Part shown: positions 16,753 to 25,703 of the stretch, in pieces
Numbering within the stretch: position 1 is the first letter of the stretch
Layout: each line of letters begins with the position of its first letter
Assembly: GCA_024232965.1 (NCBI GenBank)
Contig: JACKQF010000004.1
Span: forward strand, 558,001-622,000
From: Verrucomicrobiaceae bacterium
Lineage (GTDB): Bacteria > Verrucomicrobiota > Verrucomicrobiia > Verrucomicrobiales > Verrucomicrobiaceae
Direction: 5' to 3'
Length of the DNA: 64,000 bases
The notes under the pieces: model-generated
What the model was told of the DNA's origin: nothing
The model's input: only the letters and a program-made list of their open reading frames with translations
The model's database searches: none
Position numbers and translations under genes: made by a program

Positions 16753-17526
16753 TTATCGCTCTACCAACTCCGATTCCAACCCGTGAATCATCGGTTCCAG
16801 CAGGGCATAGCCATCGGGTAGATCCACCCGAGCCAGTTCGCCCGCCTCGGTAAAAATTGCCTTCACTTCGTAGAGCCCCATCACACCCATCGTCAGCACG
16901 TAGCACTTCCGCTTCCGGCCTGCCAGATCGATCAAGCCCTCGCGTGCAGACACCTTCAGCGCATTGCTGGCCTGCTCGCCCTTCAGCCCCGTCACCCAGC
17001 CATACTGACCACCGATGGTCCCCGCCGCCACCATTGCCATGGCCATCTGGGTGTTCATGATGACTTGGTCGTCCTTCCGAACTTCTAGCTGCGGCATTTT
17101 GTCTCCCTCGATCCAGCGCAGCATGAGGGAGTTCCCCTGCCCGCCACCTTTGACGGAAAGATGCAGACTGCGCCATTGCTCCGCGCCGACCAATCCGACC
17201 TCCAGACGCCAGGACAAATCCCCCACCACCTGACCCGACACGACCTTTTCCACCACGCCCGTCGCAAGCAGATCGTAATCGGCCGCATCCGCCGATGCCG
17301 GACGTCGCCGCACAGAGAGCGTCGCGTGTCCACAGCGCTCCTTACCGTGAAAGAGGTGCAGCGAGTTCGTGAACTTCTGCGAGTGGGACAGAAACATCTC
17401 CATCACCATTTTGGGCGGCACCTCGGCAAAGGTCGACGACTCTGGAAAGTAGGTGTCACGGATCAGCAAACCCGTCATCACCGACCAGAACAGCGTCACT
17501 AAAACCGCCAAATATCGCCACCACAT
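16753..17526 (-). CDS. Single-TM exported protein of unknown function
   Basis: A 257-residue protein with an N-terminal hydrophobic anchor (YLAVLVTLFWSVMTGLLI) and a soluble remainder. It has strands such as SQKFTNSLHLFHGKERCGHA and QVVGDLSWRLEVGL, and a DLAGRKRKCYVLTMGVMG segment near residue 205. A Gly/Ala-rich MAMAMVAAGTIGGQYG segment sits near 165. No family is recognised. It lies 34 bp upstream of the ABC ATPase on the same strand and is likely its co-transcribed partner, maybe a substrate-binding or accessory part. Confidence 0.7.
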   Translation of the reverse strand: MWWRYLAVLVTLFWSVMTGLLIRDTYFPESSTFAEVPPKMVMEMFLSHSQKFTNSLHLFHGKERCGHATLSVRRRPASADAADYDLLATGVVEKVVSGQVVGDLSWRLEVGLVGAEQWRSLHLSVKGGGQGNSLMLRWIEGDKMPQLEVRKDDQVIMNTQMAMAMVAAGTIGGQYGWVTGLKGEQASNALKVSAREGLIDLAGRKRKCYVLTMGVMGLYEVKAIFTEAGELARVDLPDGYALLEPMIHGLESELVER

Positions 17527-17613
17527 TGCGCAAGTGTCCTATGAACACCCAAGAAACGCAAGACTCAGTGATCCCGACCCACCAGGAAAACTGCTAAATG
17601 CGAAATCGCAACG

Positions 17614-17648
17614 GTCCTGCGGTGCAGGACACAGGTCAACCTTTGACC
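17614..17648. other. Two adjacent perfect hairpins
   Basis: GTCCTGC-GGT-GCAGGAC (17614-17630) and GGTCAA-CCT-TTGACC (17634-17648) are perfect inverted repeats of 7 and 6 bp with 3-nt loops, 3 bp apart. They lie between the stop of the LysM lipoprotein and the start of the single-TM protein, both on the minus strand. No T-run follows, so a termination role is not clear; RNA stabilisation or protein binding are alternatives. Confidence 0.5.
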
Positions 17649-17668
17649 GTTAGACCGGAAAGCCTAGG

Positions 17669-18076
17669 TTAAGGCATCCGGAGCTGTTGACCAATCACGA
17701 TGGTATCGCTGGTCAGTCCGTTGGCAGACTTGATCGCACTGACGGAGGAGCCGTAACGCCGAGACAGACCATACAGAGTGTCGCCAGGGACCACCGTATG
17801 AGTGGCACCACTGCCACCTGTATTGAAGGACGGAGGTGGCACTGGCGCTGGAGCCATTGAACCCGCGTATGGATTGGAGGGAGCAGAAGGTGGAGTCTGG
17901 TACTGAGGATAGGTCGGCGCCTGGGTCATAGGTGCATAGCCACCTTGAACTGGGGCCGTGCCATAGTTCGACGCATACGGATCTGCCGGGGCCTGATTCG
18001 GCGCGAACGGATTGGTTTTGCAGGCCACTCCGGTCAAAGGGAGCGCGACAACGAGGAACAGGCGGGACAATTTCAT
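17669..18076 (-). CDS. LysM-domain lipoprotein
   Basis: A 135-residue lipoprotein. The signal peptide MKLSRLFLVVALPLTGVAC has the lipobox TGVAC, giving a lipidated Cys19. Residues about 20-88 are a low-complexity P/A/Y/G/S linker; residues about 92-135 form a single LysM (THTVVPGDTLYGLSRRYG, then GQQLRMP), a peptidoglycan-binding fold. It is probably an outer-membrane or periplasmic wall-associated protein. The ATG at 18076 overlaps the stop of a six-codon leader ORF, described separately. Confidence 0.85.
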   Translation of the reverse strand: MKLSRLFLVVALPLTGVACKTNPFAPNQAPADPYASNYGTAPVQGGYAPMTQAPTYPQYQTPPSAPSNPYAGSMAPAPVPPPSFNTGGSGATHTVVPGDTLYGLSRRYGSSVSAIKSANGLTSDTIVIGQQLRMP

Positions 18077-18105
18077 AGGCTAGAGTGACTCATATAGACC
18101 CTCCT
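18073..18105 (-). promoter_or_regulatory. Possible leader ORF with strong Shine-Dalgarno upstream of the LysM gene
   Basis: Reading leftward: AGGAGGG at 18105-18099, five nt, then ATG at 18093 and the codons for MSHSSL, ending in TGA (18075-18073) that overlaps the ATG of the LysM lipoprotein by the pattern ATGA. The lipoprotein itself has no good SD at its own start. A ribosome finishing the hexapeptide would be positioned to restart at 18076. This may be translational coupling, or simply a fortuitous ORF; nothing shows that the peptide has a function. Confidence 0.5.
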
Positions 18106-18143
18106 GCAATTATTTTGCTCAAATTAAATATCAACTCCACCCC

Positions 18144-18905
18144 CTAGCCGCGCCAACCGCCATTGATCTCGATCGTCTGGCCCGTCACATAGGAGGCCAG
18201 GGGCGAGCACAAAAAGAGCACCACATCCGCCACCTCCTGCGGCGTGCCAAAGCGCGCCAGCGGGACGTTCTTCAGCATCTCTGCACGAACCGACTCAGGG
18301 ATCGTCGCCGCCATCGCCGTATCGATCACTCCAGGAGCCACCGCATTCGCACGGATCCCACGGCGGGCACCCTCGCGACTGAGCACCCGCATCATCGCCT
18401 GCACGCCAGCCTTTGCCGCAGCATAGTTTGCTTGACCAAAGAAGCCCTGGATCGCTGCAATGCTGCCAAAGCTCACCACCGCGCCCCCATCGCGCATCAC
18501 CTCCAGCGCCGCTTGGCAGCAGTTAAAGACGCCAGACAGATTCACCGCCAGCACCGCATCCCATTCCTCGATGCTCATCTTTGCCAGCGTGCGATCCTTG
18601 ATGATGGCGGCATTGTTGACCAAAAAATCGAGCCCGCCCAGACGCTCCGCAGTCATCGCCATCATGGCCTGCACCTCAGAGCGCTTCGCGACATCCGCCG
18701 CGACCACCAAGGTCGATCCCGGCCGACGAGCCTCCAACTCGCTCGCAATCTTTTCCGCGTCAGCCAGAGTCGCCGGCGTTCCCAAGTGATTGATCACCAC
18801 CGCAGCACCAGCCTCATGGAACCGCGCCGCGATCACCGCGCCAATGCCCTGTGATGCGCCCGTGACCAGCGCCACCTTTCCCGAAAGATCAATTTGAATG
18901 CTCAT
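18144..18905 (-). CDS. Short-chain dehydrogenase/reductase (FabG-like 3-oxoacyl reductase)
   Basis: A 253-residue classical SDR. NAD(P)-binding TGASQGIG at residues 15-22, NNAA at 97-100, catalytic Ser148, Tyr161 and Lys165 (YAAAK), and a C-terminal ASYVTGQTIEINGG tail are intact. The motifs match FabG-type reductases, but it stands alone with no fatty acid synthesis gene nearby, so the substrate is open. The start is set at the ATG at 18905 because the family N-terminus begins right there; the longer frame to 19004 overlaps prfC. Confidence 0.88.
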   Translation of the reverse strand: MSIQIDLSGKVALVTGASQGIGAVIAARFHEAGAAVVINHLGTPATLADAEKIASELEARRPGSTLVVAADVAKRSEVQAMMAMTAERLGGLDFLVNNAAIIKDRTLAKMSIEEWDAVLAVNLSGVFNCCQAALEVMRDGGAVVSFGSIAAIQGFFGQANYAAAKAGVQAMMRVLSREGARRGIRANAVAPGVIDTAMAATIPESVRAEMLKNVPLARFGTPQEVADVVLFLCSPLASYVTGQTIEINGGWRG

Positions 18906-18930
18906 GCCGCTAGTTTGAGCGGAACGAGCG

Positions 18931-20526
18931 TCATCCGTCAAATGGCATCTGCGAGACCTCGATGCCTTCATTCCGAGTCTCGAAAAAACGCTCCGTCCAC
19001 GCATCCGACATCAAGATCACCGGGCGGCTTTCCTCATCAATCGCCAGCGTCGTTCCAGAGGGCAGCTGCACCAGAGAATCATCCCACTCCTCACCATCCT
19101 TGCGGCGCAGCCAGCGGATCGTGTTGTAGGAGGACACCTCCAAACGCGCATCCGCATTGTATTCCGACTTCAGACGATACTGCACCACCTCAAACTGGAG
19201 CGGCCCCACCGCCCCCAGCAGCGGGATACGCTGCGCTGCATGCGGTTGGAAAAAGCGCTGCACCACGCCCTCTTGGAGCAACTGGTCCAGACCCTCTTGA
19301 AAGCGCTTGTAATGGGCGGTGGACGAACTGTGCAGATGCGCGAAGCACTCAGGCACAAAGCGCGGAGTCTCATCAAAAACCACGCCAGGGATCTGGGTCA
19401 AAGTATCGCCAATGCGCAGATCGTAGTTCCCCACCACGCCCACCACGTCGCCCGCATAGGCCACATCCACCGTCTCACGATCTCGCGCAAAGAGGCGCTG
19501 GGAGTTCGCCATGCGCACCTGCTTCTTGCTGCGCGGATTATTCACCACCATGTCACGCTCAAATCTGCCGGACACGATGCGGATGAAGTAAATACGGTCG
19601 CGATGACGCGGATCCATGTTGGCCTGGATCTTGAACACGAATGCGGAGAATCCCTCATTGTCAGGCTCCACCAGGATCTCCCCAGCCTGGCGAGGACGCG
19701 GCGGCGGTGCCATTTCCAAAAACGCATCCAGCAGCAGTTGCACCCCAAAGTTATTGCTCGCACTGCCAAAACAAACCGGCGTCAGCTTACCTGCATCGAT
19801 CAACTCCCGATCAAAGGCATGCCCCGCGCCGTCCAGCATCTCCAACTCATCGATGGACTGATTCAGCGCATATTCCTCCACGTGCTCCTTCACAAAATCA
19901 TCCTGTAGCCCGCCCACACGCTCTGGAGCCCGAAAGGCACCGCGCGCCGTCCGCTGGAAGAGGTGCACCGAAGAATCACGCCGGTCATAGATCCCCCGGA
20001 AATCACTGCCCAACCCCAGAGGCCAATTCAAAGCACAAGCACCGATGCCCAGCACCGTCTCCAACTCGTCCATCAGCTCCAGTGGCGGTTTCGCCGGACG
20101 GTCCAGCTTGTTCATGAACGTGAAAATCGGCACCCCGCGGCGGCGGCACACCTCAAAGAGTTTGCGCGTCTGACTTTCGATACCATTACCCGCATCGATC
20201 ACCATGATCGCCGCATCCACCGCCGTCAGCACCCGATAGGTATCCTCGGAGAAGTCCTTGTGGCCCGGAGTGTCCAGCAGGTTGATCACACAATCCCGAT
20301 ACTCAAATTGCAGCACAGTCGATGACACGGAAATCCCACGCTGACGTTCCAACTCCATCCAGTCACTCGTCGTCGCCCGCTGATTCTTATTCGCCGTCAC
20401 ACTGCCCGCTAATTGGACGGCACCACCATACAGTAGCAGCTTTTCAGTCAGCGTCGTCTTCCCAGCATCCGGGTGGGAAATGATGGCAAAAGTGCGACGG
20501 CGGGAGATTTCGGTATCGATCGGCAT
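18931..20526 (-). CDS. prfC: Peptide chain release factor 3
   Basis: A 531-residue GTPase that recycles release factors 1 and 2 from the ribosome. G-domain motifs: SHPDAGKT (17-24), DTPGHKD (86-92), NKLD (140-143). Beyond the G domain lie the RF3-specific domains (RSKKQVRMANSQRLFARDRE, LGAVGPLQFEVVQYRLKSEY). Length matches the family (about 530). The ATG at 20526 fits the N-terminus of RF3; the in-frame extension to 20613 adds nothing family-like. It lies 25 bp upstream of the SDR on the same strand. Confidence 0.96.
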   Translation of the reverse strand: MPIDTEISRRRTFAIISHPDAGKTTLTEKLLLYGGAVQLAGSVTANKNQRATTSDWMELERQRGISVSSTVLQFEYRDCVINLLDTPGHKDFSEDTYRVLTAVDAAIMVIDAGNGIESQTRKLFEVCRRRGVPIFTFMNKLDRPAKPPLELMDELETVLGIGACALNWPLGLGSDFRGIYDRRDSSVHLFQRTARGAFRAPERVGGLQDDFVKEHVEEYALNQSIDELEMLDGAGHAFDRELIDAGKLTPVCFGSASNNFGVQLLLDAFLEMAPPPRPRQAGEILVEPDNEGFSAFVFKIQANMDPRHRDRIYFIRIVSGRFERDMVVNNPRSKKQVRMANSQRLFARDRETVDVAYAGDVVGVVGNYDLRIGDTLTQIPGVVFDETPRFVPECFAHLHSSSTAHYKRFQEGLDQLLQEGVVQRFFQPHAAQRIPLLGAVGPLQFEVVQYRLKSEYNADARLEVSSYNTIRWLRRKDGEEWDDSLVQLPSGTTLAIDEESRPVILMSDAWTERFFETRNEGIEVSQMPFDG

Positions 20527-20622
20527 TCCAAAGAAAAAAGAAGTGAGCCCCAGCAGCAATCTACCCGGGCGGCCCCCATAGGACACCTGACCCCCGAAGA
20601 CGGCAAGGAGCAAAAAGCGCGA

Positions 20623-21108
20623 TCAACCAACTGCCGCCACTCGAAACTCAGCCTCCAGCAGCGCATTCAGCGCTGCGACATCCACATCTTCCGCTGCCAG
20701 CGATTGTGCACACCGCTCCAGCAGAGGATCGCCAACGGAAACATCGCCGACCGCCCCCAGTTTCGCCCGCACCCGTTCCACCAGCTGCCGCACCGCCACA
20801 ATCGCCGCCATCGCCTCCACTTCCGAGGTCTCCCCCAAACCCAACCGCTGAATCTGCTGACACTCAAAAGCCCGACAACGACTTGGCCGATCGGAATAAA
20901 GAGTGCAGCGGCAGCCTTCCAGCATCGCACACGGCTGATCGAAGTACGGCGCCCGCTTTTTCCGCCGCAGCTTCAATCCCCGAGCCTCCAAAAGCGCCAC
21001 AGAATCCCCTGGCTGAAGCCGCACAATCTGAAACAGCACCCCATTGCAACACATCCCACACGCCAGACAAAGACGTGATGCAGCAGCGGCAAACTCAGGG
21101 GCAATCAT
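20623..21108 (-). CDS. YkgJ-family cysteine-cluster protein
   Basis: A 161-residue protein with CLACGMCC near residues 14-21 and further cysteines at CAMLEGCRC and CRAFEC. This arrangement (CxxCxxCC then CxxxxxCxC) is the PF03692/YkgJ pattern, thought to bind a metal or Fe-S cluster; role unknown. The C-terminus is a helical, Val/Ala-rich segment. It follows the convergent cyclase region with 158 bp of intergenic DNA and is upstream of prfC on the same strand (96 bp). Confidence 0.8.
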   Translation of the reverse strand: MIAPEFAAAASRLCLACGMCCNGVLFQIVRLQPGDSVALLEARGLKLRRKKRAPYFDQPCAMLEGCRCTLYSDRPSRCRAFECQQIQRLGLGETSEVEAMAAIVAVRQLVERVRAKLGAVGDVSVGDPLLERCAQSLAAEDVDVAALNALLEAEFRVAAVG

Positions 21109-21266
21109 ACAACAACTCTCCCACCCTGACAGGGACCACCGCCAAATTCAATCCCGATGCAAAGCCAGGACGAACCAAACACCGAGTTTTCACGCCCCTC
21201 TCCGCACCCGCACGCAACCATCTGCATTGAAGTGCGTTTGTTTCTAGGGCATCATCCCTCTCTTCC

Positions 21267-23195
21267 ATGAAGTGGTTCTCCAGTTTTCGCGCCCGACTCT
21301 TCCTGACGATCTTTCCGGTCGTCGCGGGGGTGACAATTGTGTCTTTATGGGTGGCTGAACGCCGTTTCAGTGCCTCTCAGCAGCACCTTTTTGAGGAGCA
21401 GTTTGATGCGCAGATCGGGGTTTTTGACAAATCCCGTGAAAAACGTTTCGAAGCGCTGAGCAGTCGGTTGGCCGAAGTCGCTAAAGACCCAAAACTTGTC
21501 GGCGCGGTGAAGAGTGGCACAGCACCAGCAGCACGGGCGATTATTGAACCGATCCTTCAGGATTTGGGGCGCCAGCGTCTCGAAAGCGAAGCACCGCCAT
21601 CGGCCAATGCTAGATTTTTGAGACCGTCCCCACGACCCGATGAACGTCCTGTCGGCGTGGACCGCCGCCAGCAACCTGGAGGCGCCCCTGGCTCGGCAGC
21701 ACTCTCTGCCTTTGTTGCCTTGGTGGATGCGGAAGGTAAGGTTCTTGGTGGTCAAACACCGCGTGGCGATTTCAAACCCGGCACCAAAGACAACCCCAAT
21801 TCGCTGCTGAAGAGATCGGAGCAATTCCTCCAACTTAAGGGCCTGAAACTCGAAGACGTTCTCAAAGAGCAGCAGGTCGGGTACAAGCTCATTGATGAGG
21901 TGGACGAACGCCGCGACCAGATCCGCGAAATCTTTGTGACCCCGATTCTTGATGCGGATCACCGCTTTCTCGGGGCGCTTATCTTCGGCCTGCCACTGCC
22001 TTCCGTTAGTGAAAAGTTGCTGTATGAACAAAGCCGCCGAATGGAGCAGGGGGCCATCATGAGCGGGATCTTGGCAGAGCAGAGAATCGTTTCCACGACG
22101 ATCCCTGAGTGGAAGCGCGAAGAAGTCGCGCAGATCGTTACCGAGGCGATGGAGCACTCAAACCGCCAGCACCGGGAACTGACCGCGAGCATCGACGGGG
22201 TCCGCCACCGCATCATCTACCGCGTGCTCAATCCGAAATCGCCGTTTCAGAATGCGGTCCAAGTGAACCTGTTCTCTCTGGCCAACATCGATGCGGAAAT
22301 CGCCGAATTGAGGACCATCGCAGCTGAGATCGTGGGAGGCGCACTCTTGGTCTCGGCGGGGCTGATCTTGTTTATCTCTCGCGGGCTCTCTGGCCCCGTC
22401 AACGAGTTGGTGAGGGGCACCCATGAGATCGAGCAGGGCAATTTTGATTACCGTGTTCCAGTTCGCTCTCAAGACGAAGTGGGCCGCCTTGCTTCCTCAT
22501 TCAATGAGATGGCGGCGGGCTTAGCCTTGCAAGAAAAGTATCGGTCTATCCTCAATGCGGTGGCAGACCGCACCGTGGCTGAGCGACTGATGCATGACGA
22601 TAATGCGCTCGGCGGCGAGGTGCGGGATGTCTCCACGCTGTTTTGCGATATTCGTGGGTTCACTGCCTTGTCAGAAAAGATGGCGCCCCCCGAGGTGATT
22701 GGCCTTTTGAACGAACACATGACGGCGATGACGGAGGTAGCGTATCGGCATGGTGGCATCGTGGACAAATTTGTGGGCGACCTCATTATGGTGCTTTTTG
22801 GCGCGCCAATCAGCCACGGTGACGACGCCCGACGGGCCGTGGCCTGCGCGGCAGAGATGCATGCTGTCCGCCACGCGCTGAATGTCCACACCGCGCTTCC
22901 TCTTGAGGTCGGAATTGGTATCGCCACGGGCTCCGTAGTGGCGGGGTGCGTGGGCTCCGAACAACGGCTCAGCTACACCGTGCTGGGTAGCCGGGTCAAT
23001 CTTGCTTCCCGCCTTTGCAGCATCGCACAAGCGGGACAGATCGTTCTGGATGACGAGACGCGGGACCAATTGCCGAATGACATCGAGTGCGAGGCGCTGC
23101 AACCGATGCGCCTCAAGGGCATCGCAGAACTGGTGCGCTGCTGGCGGATTTCCGCCAACGTTCCGGAGCTCGACGTCAGGCCAGAAGTTCTTTGA
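21267..23195 (+). CDS. Membrane adenylate/guanylate cyclase with periplasmic sensor and HAMP
   Basis: A 642-residue class III nucleotide cyclase. An N-terminal TM (residues about 10-28) precedes a long periplasmic sensor domain with a Pro/Arg-rich insertion (about 105-145), then a second TM (about 355-375, IVGGALLVSAGLILFIS) and a HAMP domain (about 376-430). The catalytic domain spans about 450-610: metal-binding Asp461 (FCDIRGFT) and Asp505 (KFVGDLIMVLFG), and the VNLASRL transition-state Asn/Arg pair. A Lys/Asp purine-specifying pair could not be assigned reliably, so ATP or GTP is left open. The end overlaps the convergent DUF1501 gene by 20 bp. Confidence 0.92.
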   Translation: MKWFSSFRARLFLTIFPVVAGVTIVSLWVAERRFSASQQHLFEEQFDAQIGVFDKSREKRFEALSSRLAEVAKDPKLVGAVKSGTAPAARAIIEPILQDLGRQRLESEAPPSANARFLRPSPRPDERPVGVDRRQQPGGAPGSAALSAFVALVDAEGKVLGGQTPRGDFKPGTKDNPNSLLKRSEQFLQLKGLKLEDVLKEQQVGYKLIDEVDERRDQIREIFVTPILDADHRFLGALIFGLPLPSVSEKLLYEQSRRMEQGAIMSGILAEQRIVSTTIPEWKREEVAQIVTEAMEHSNRQHRELTASIDGVRHRIIYRVLNPKSPFQNAVQVNLFSLANIDAEIAELRTIAAEIVGGALLVSAGLILFISRGLSGPVNELVRGTHEIEQGNFDYRVPVRSQDEVGRLASSFNEMAAGLALQEKYRSILNAVADRTVAERLMHDDNALGGEVRDVSTLFCDIRGFTALSEKMAPPEVIGLLNEHMTAMTEVAYRHGGIVDKFVGDLIMVLFGAPISHGDDARRAVACAAEMHAVRHALNVHTALPLEVGIGIATGSVVAGCVGSEQRLSYTVLGSRVNLASRLCSIAQAGQIVLDDETRDQLPNDIECEALQPMRLKGIAELVRCWRISANVPELDVRPEVL

Positions 23196-24612
23196 TCACG
23201 CCACACTCGTTCACGCCCGTGAGGCGATAGTCGAGCCCCGCGTAGCGATAGGTGAACCGCTCGTTATCAAAGCCCAAGAGACGCAGCATCGTGGCGTGGA
23301 AGTCGTGCACGTGCACGGGATCTTCCACCGCCTGGAAGCCAAAATCATCGGTGGCACCATGCACATAGCCAGGCCGCGCACCGCCGCCAGCCATCCACAT
23401 GCTGAAGCCGTAATGGTTGTGATCACGACCATGTTGTTTCCCGATATTGTTGCCGGGGGACGGTAGTTCTACTGCGGGAGTTCGGCCAAACTCGCCACCC
23501 CAGATGATCAGCGTGTCATCAAAGAGTCCGCGCATCTTCAGATCCGCCATGAATGCCGCGATGGCTCCATCCACATCATTCGCCAGGCGGCGGTGATCGA
23601 GAATCTCATCGTGACTGTCCCAAGGCTGGCCCGCTCCGGTCCAGAGCTGGATGAAGCGCACTCCGCGCTCCAGCAAGCGCCGTGCGATCAGCGTCTGGCG
23701 CCCGAAATCGTTTTCGCCGTAGGCTTTGCGCAGGTGTTCGGGTTCTTTGGAAATATCAAAAGCGTCTGTCGCATCCATCTGCATGCGATAGGCCAGCTCG
23801 TAACTCTGAATGCGAGCATCGAGTTGTTGATCGTTCTGCCGCTGCTCTTTGTGCTGTTCATTCAGCGCGTAGAGCAGATCGAGCTGACGACGTTGCTGGG
23901 GTTTATCCAGGCTGGTGTTCTTGATGAACTCCACCAACTTGTCCACAGCGGTATCCGCCGTGTTGATGTAGGCCCCTTGATAAACACTGGGGAGGAAAGC
24001 AGACTGCCAATTCTTGGTCCGTCGCGTCGGCATGCCACGCGGGCACATGGAAACGTAGGCAGGAAGGTTTTCGTTTTCGGTGCCAAGCCCGTAGGCGACC
24101 CAGGATCCCATGCTGGGCCGATTCAGACGCCCTTCCCCGCAGTTCATGAGGCCCAGAGAGGGCTCATGATTCGGCACGTCCGCGTGCATGGAACGGATCA
24201 GACAAATATCATCGGCAAAGTTGGCGGTGCGGGAGAAGAGCTCGCTGATCTCCATGCCAGATTGACCGTACTTTTTGAAGGAAAAGGGGCTGGCGAATCC
24301 GGCGCCGGTCGGGCGCTCCGTCTTCAAGAGATTCGGCAACAACTTGCCATCAAATTTGGTCAGCTCTGGCTTTGGATCAAAGGTATCGACCTGGGATGGG
24401 CCACCATTCATGAAGAAGTGGATCACCCGCTTTGCCCGCGGCTCGAAGTGCGGTCGCTTGGCACCAAAGGCGCTGCCTGCTGCGGCATTCGCGCTGGATT
24501 CTCCGAGCATGGAGCCCAGAGCCATGGAGCCAAAACCCATTCCCAAGCGTCCCAACAATTGGCGGCGCGAGAGCAGATGAGGTTCGATTTCAGATGGAGA
24601 AAGGGGGTGCAT
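23176..24612 (-). CDS. DUF1501 secreted protein (sulfatase-like fold)
   Basis: A 478-residue exported protein of the DUF1501 family. The N-terminus carries a twin-arginine-type signal (SRRQLLGRLGMGFG), then FFMNGGPSQVDTFDPKPEL, SELF, HEPSLGLMNCGEG, GSWVAYGLGTEN, WGGEFGRTP and RDHNHYGFSMWMAGGG. The family resembles alkaline phosphatase-superfamily proteins but no activity is proven. It usually sits beside a DUF1549/DUF1553 gene, as at 31026-35601, but here it stands alone. The start is the ATG at 24612; the frame extends upstream to 24687 without family features. Confidence 0.9.
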   Translation of the reverse strand: MHPLSPSEIEPHLLSRRQLLGRLGMGFGSMALGSMLGESSANAAAGSAFGAKRPHFEPRAKRVIHFFMNGGPSQVDTFDPKPELTKFDGKLLPNLLKTERPTGAGFASPFSFKKYGQSGMEISELFSRTANFADDICLIRSMHADVPNHEPSLGLMNCGEGRLNRPSMGSWVAYGLGTENENLPAYVSMCPRGMPTRRTKNWQSAFLPSVYQGAYINTADTAVDKLVEFIKNTSLDKPQQRRQLDLLYALNEQHKEQRQNDQQLDARIQSYELAYRMQMDATDAFDISKEPEHLRKAYGENDFGRQTLIARRLLERGVRFIQLWTGAGQPWDSHDEILDHRRLANDVDGAIAAFMADLKMRGLFDDTLIIWGGEFGRTPAVELPSPGNNIGKQHGRDHNHYGFSMWMAGGGARPGYVHGATDDFGFQAVEDPVHVHDFHATMLRLLGFDNERFTYRYAGLDYRLTGVNECGVIKELLA

Positions 24613-24785
24613 TTTCACTGTACAATACGCTGAATCCGCCAAAAATCGTTCGCAAATCAATGGGGCAAGCCAGATTGGCCCCACCAAACTTCCTCTGTTC
24701 TTTTCCCCAGATGCGGTTTAGTTTCGTCCCCGTTGCCCGGTCAAGATGACCGTGCCCTTCTAACGCCGAACGCCCCTTTCCCGCT

Positions 24786-25640
24786 ATGTCTGACCGCGAA
24801 CCGCGCATTTACCTCCTACCGACCATGATGACGGCAGGCAATGTTTTGTCGGGATTTGTCGCCATTTTGCAAATCTTTGAAGCGCGACTGACGGACAACA
24901 CAGAGCACTATTACTGGGCGATCCTGGCTATTTTGGCCGCCTGTTTGTTTGATGTCCTAGATGGCCGAGTCGCACGGATGGGCGGGCAGGAGTCGCCTTT
25001 CGGCCGAGAGCTTGATTCCCTGGCGGACATCGTTTCCTTTGGGATCGCTCCGGCGCTCTTGGTGCATACCATCGTTCTGAAGGACATCGAGCAGCCGGCT
25101 GGCATTGGCTCGATGATCGCTTCTGCGTATCTGGTCTGTGGGGCAATGCGGCTCGCGCGCTTCAATTGTATCGCGGCGTCTGATGACAAGAGTAGTTCCA
25201 CGCATTTCCGCGGTTGCCCGATCCCGGCAGCGGCGGGCGTTATCTCATCCATCACCTTGCTGCTGCTCTGGATGGAAGAAGGGCAAAAGGGAATCGGCCC
25301 CTGGAAGTACGGTTTGGCGTTCCTGATGGTCGGCCTCTCTTTCCTGATGGTCAGCAATGTCGAATACCCCAGCTTCAAGTCCGTCAATTGGCGCACTCGG
25401 CGTTCCTTTCAGTGGGTCATCGTCTTCATCCTGGTAGCTTGGTTTACGGTCAAGAACTGGCAGTGGATGCCAGCGGTCTTCTTCGTCTCCTATCTGGCTT
25501 ACGGCCTCTTCCGCCCCTGGATCAGCCGGAAGTGGCAGAGAGAGATCGAGATCGAAAGTGATCCCGCAGACGAGTTGACGGGCGATACGCCAGCGGGTGC
25601 AGAGCCTGCGGATGAATCAGCGGAGGCCGCGAAGATCTAA
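24786..25640 (+). CDS. pssA: CDP-diacylglycerol-serine O-phosphatidyltransferase
   Basis: Makes phosphatidylserine from CDP-diacylglycerol and serine in the membrane. The 284-residue protein has about 6-7 TM segments and the CDP-alcohol phosphatidyltransferase motif D-x2-DG-x2-AR-x8-G-x3-D-x3-D starting at Asp56 (DVLDGRVAR, then GRELDSLAD). The RLARFN segment near residue 120 is typical of PssA. The last 40 residues are an acidic, charged tail (ESDPADELTGDTPAG) outside the core. Divergent from the DUF1501 gene; a CGGTCA-AGA-TGACCG palindrome lies at about 24738-24752 in the shared upstream region. Confidence 0.93.
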   Translation: MSDREPRIYLLPTMMTAGNVLSGFVAILQIFEARLTDNTEHYYWAILAILAACLFDVLDGRVARMGGQESPFGRELDSLADIVSFGIAPALLVHTIVLKDIEQPAGIGSMIASAYLVCGAMRLARFNCIAASDDKSSSTHFRGCPIPAAAGVISSITLLLLWMEEGQKGIGPWKYGLAFLMVGLSFLMVSNVEYPSFKSVNWRTRRSFQWVIVFILVAWFTVKNWQWMPAVFFVSYLAYGLFRPWISRKWQREIEIESDPADELTGDTPAGAEPADESAEAAKI

Positions 25641-25703
25641 TCGTGTCTTCGTCGAAGTCCTTGAATTGCAGACATTCCCGGTGGAAGGCACCTCTCCCTC
25701 TGG

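Noticed and set aside
23593..24633. 346-codon plus-strand ORF opposite the DUF1501 gene
   Set aside because: Shadow of the DUF1501 gene on the minus strand.
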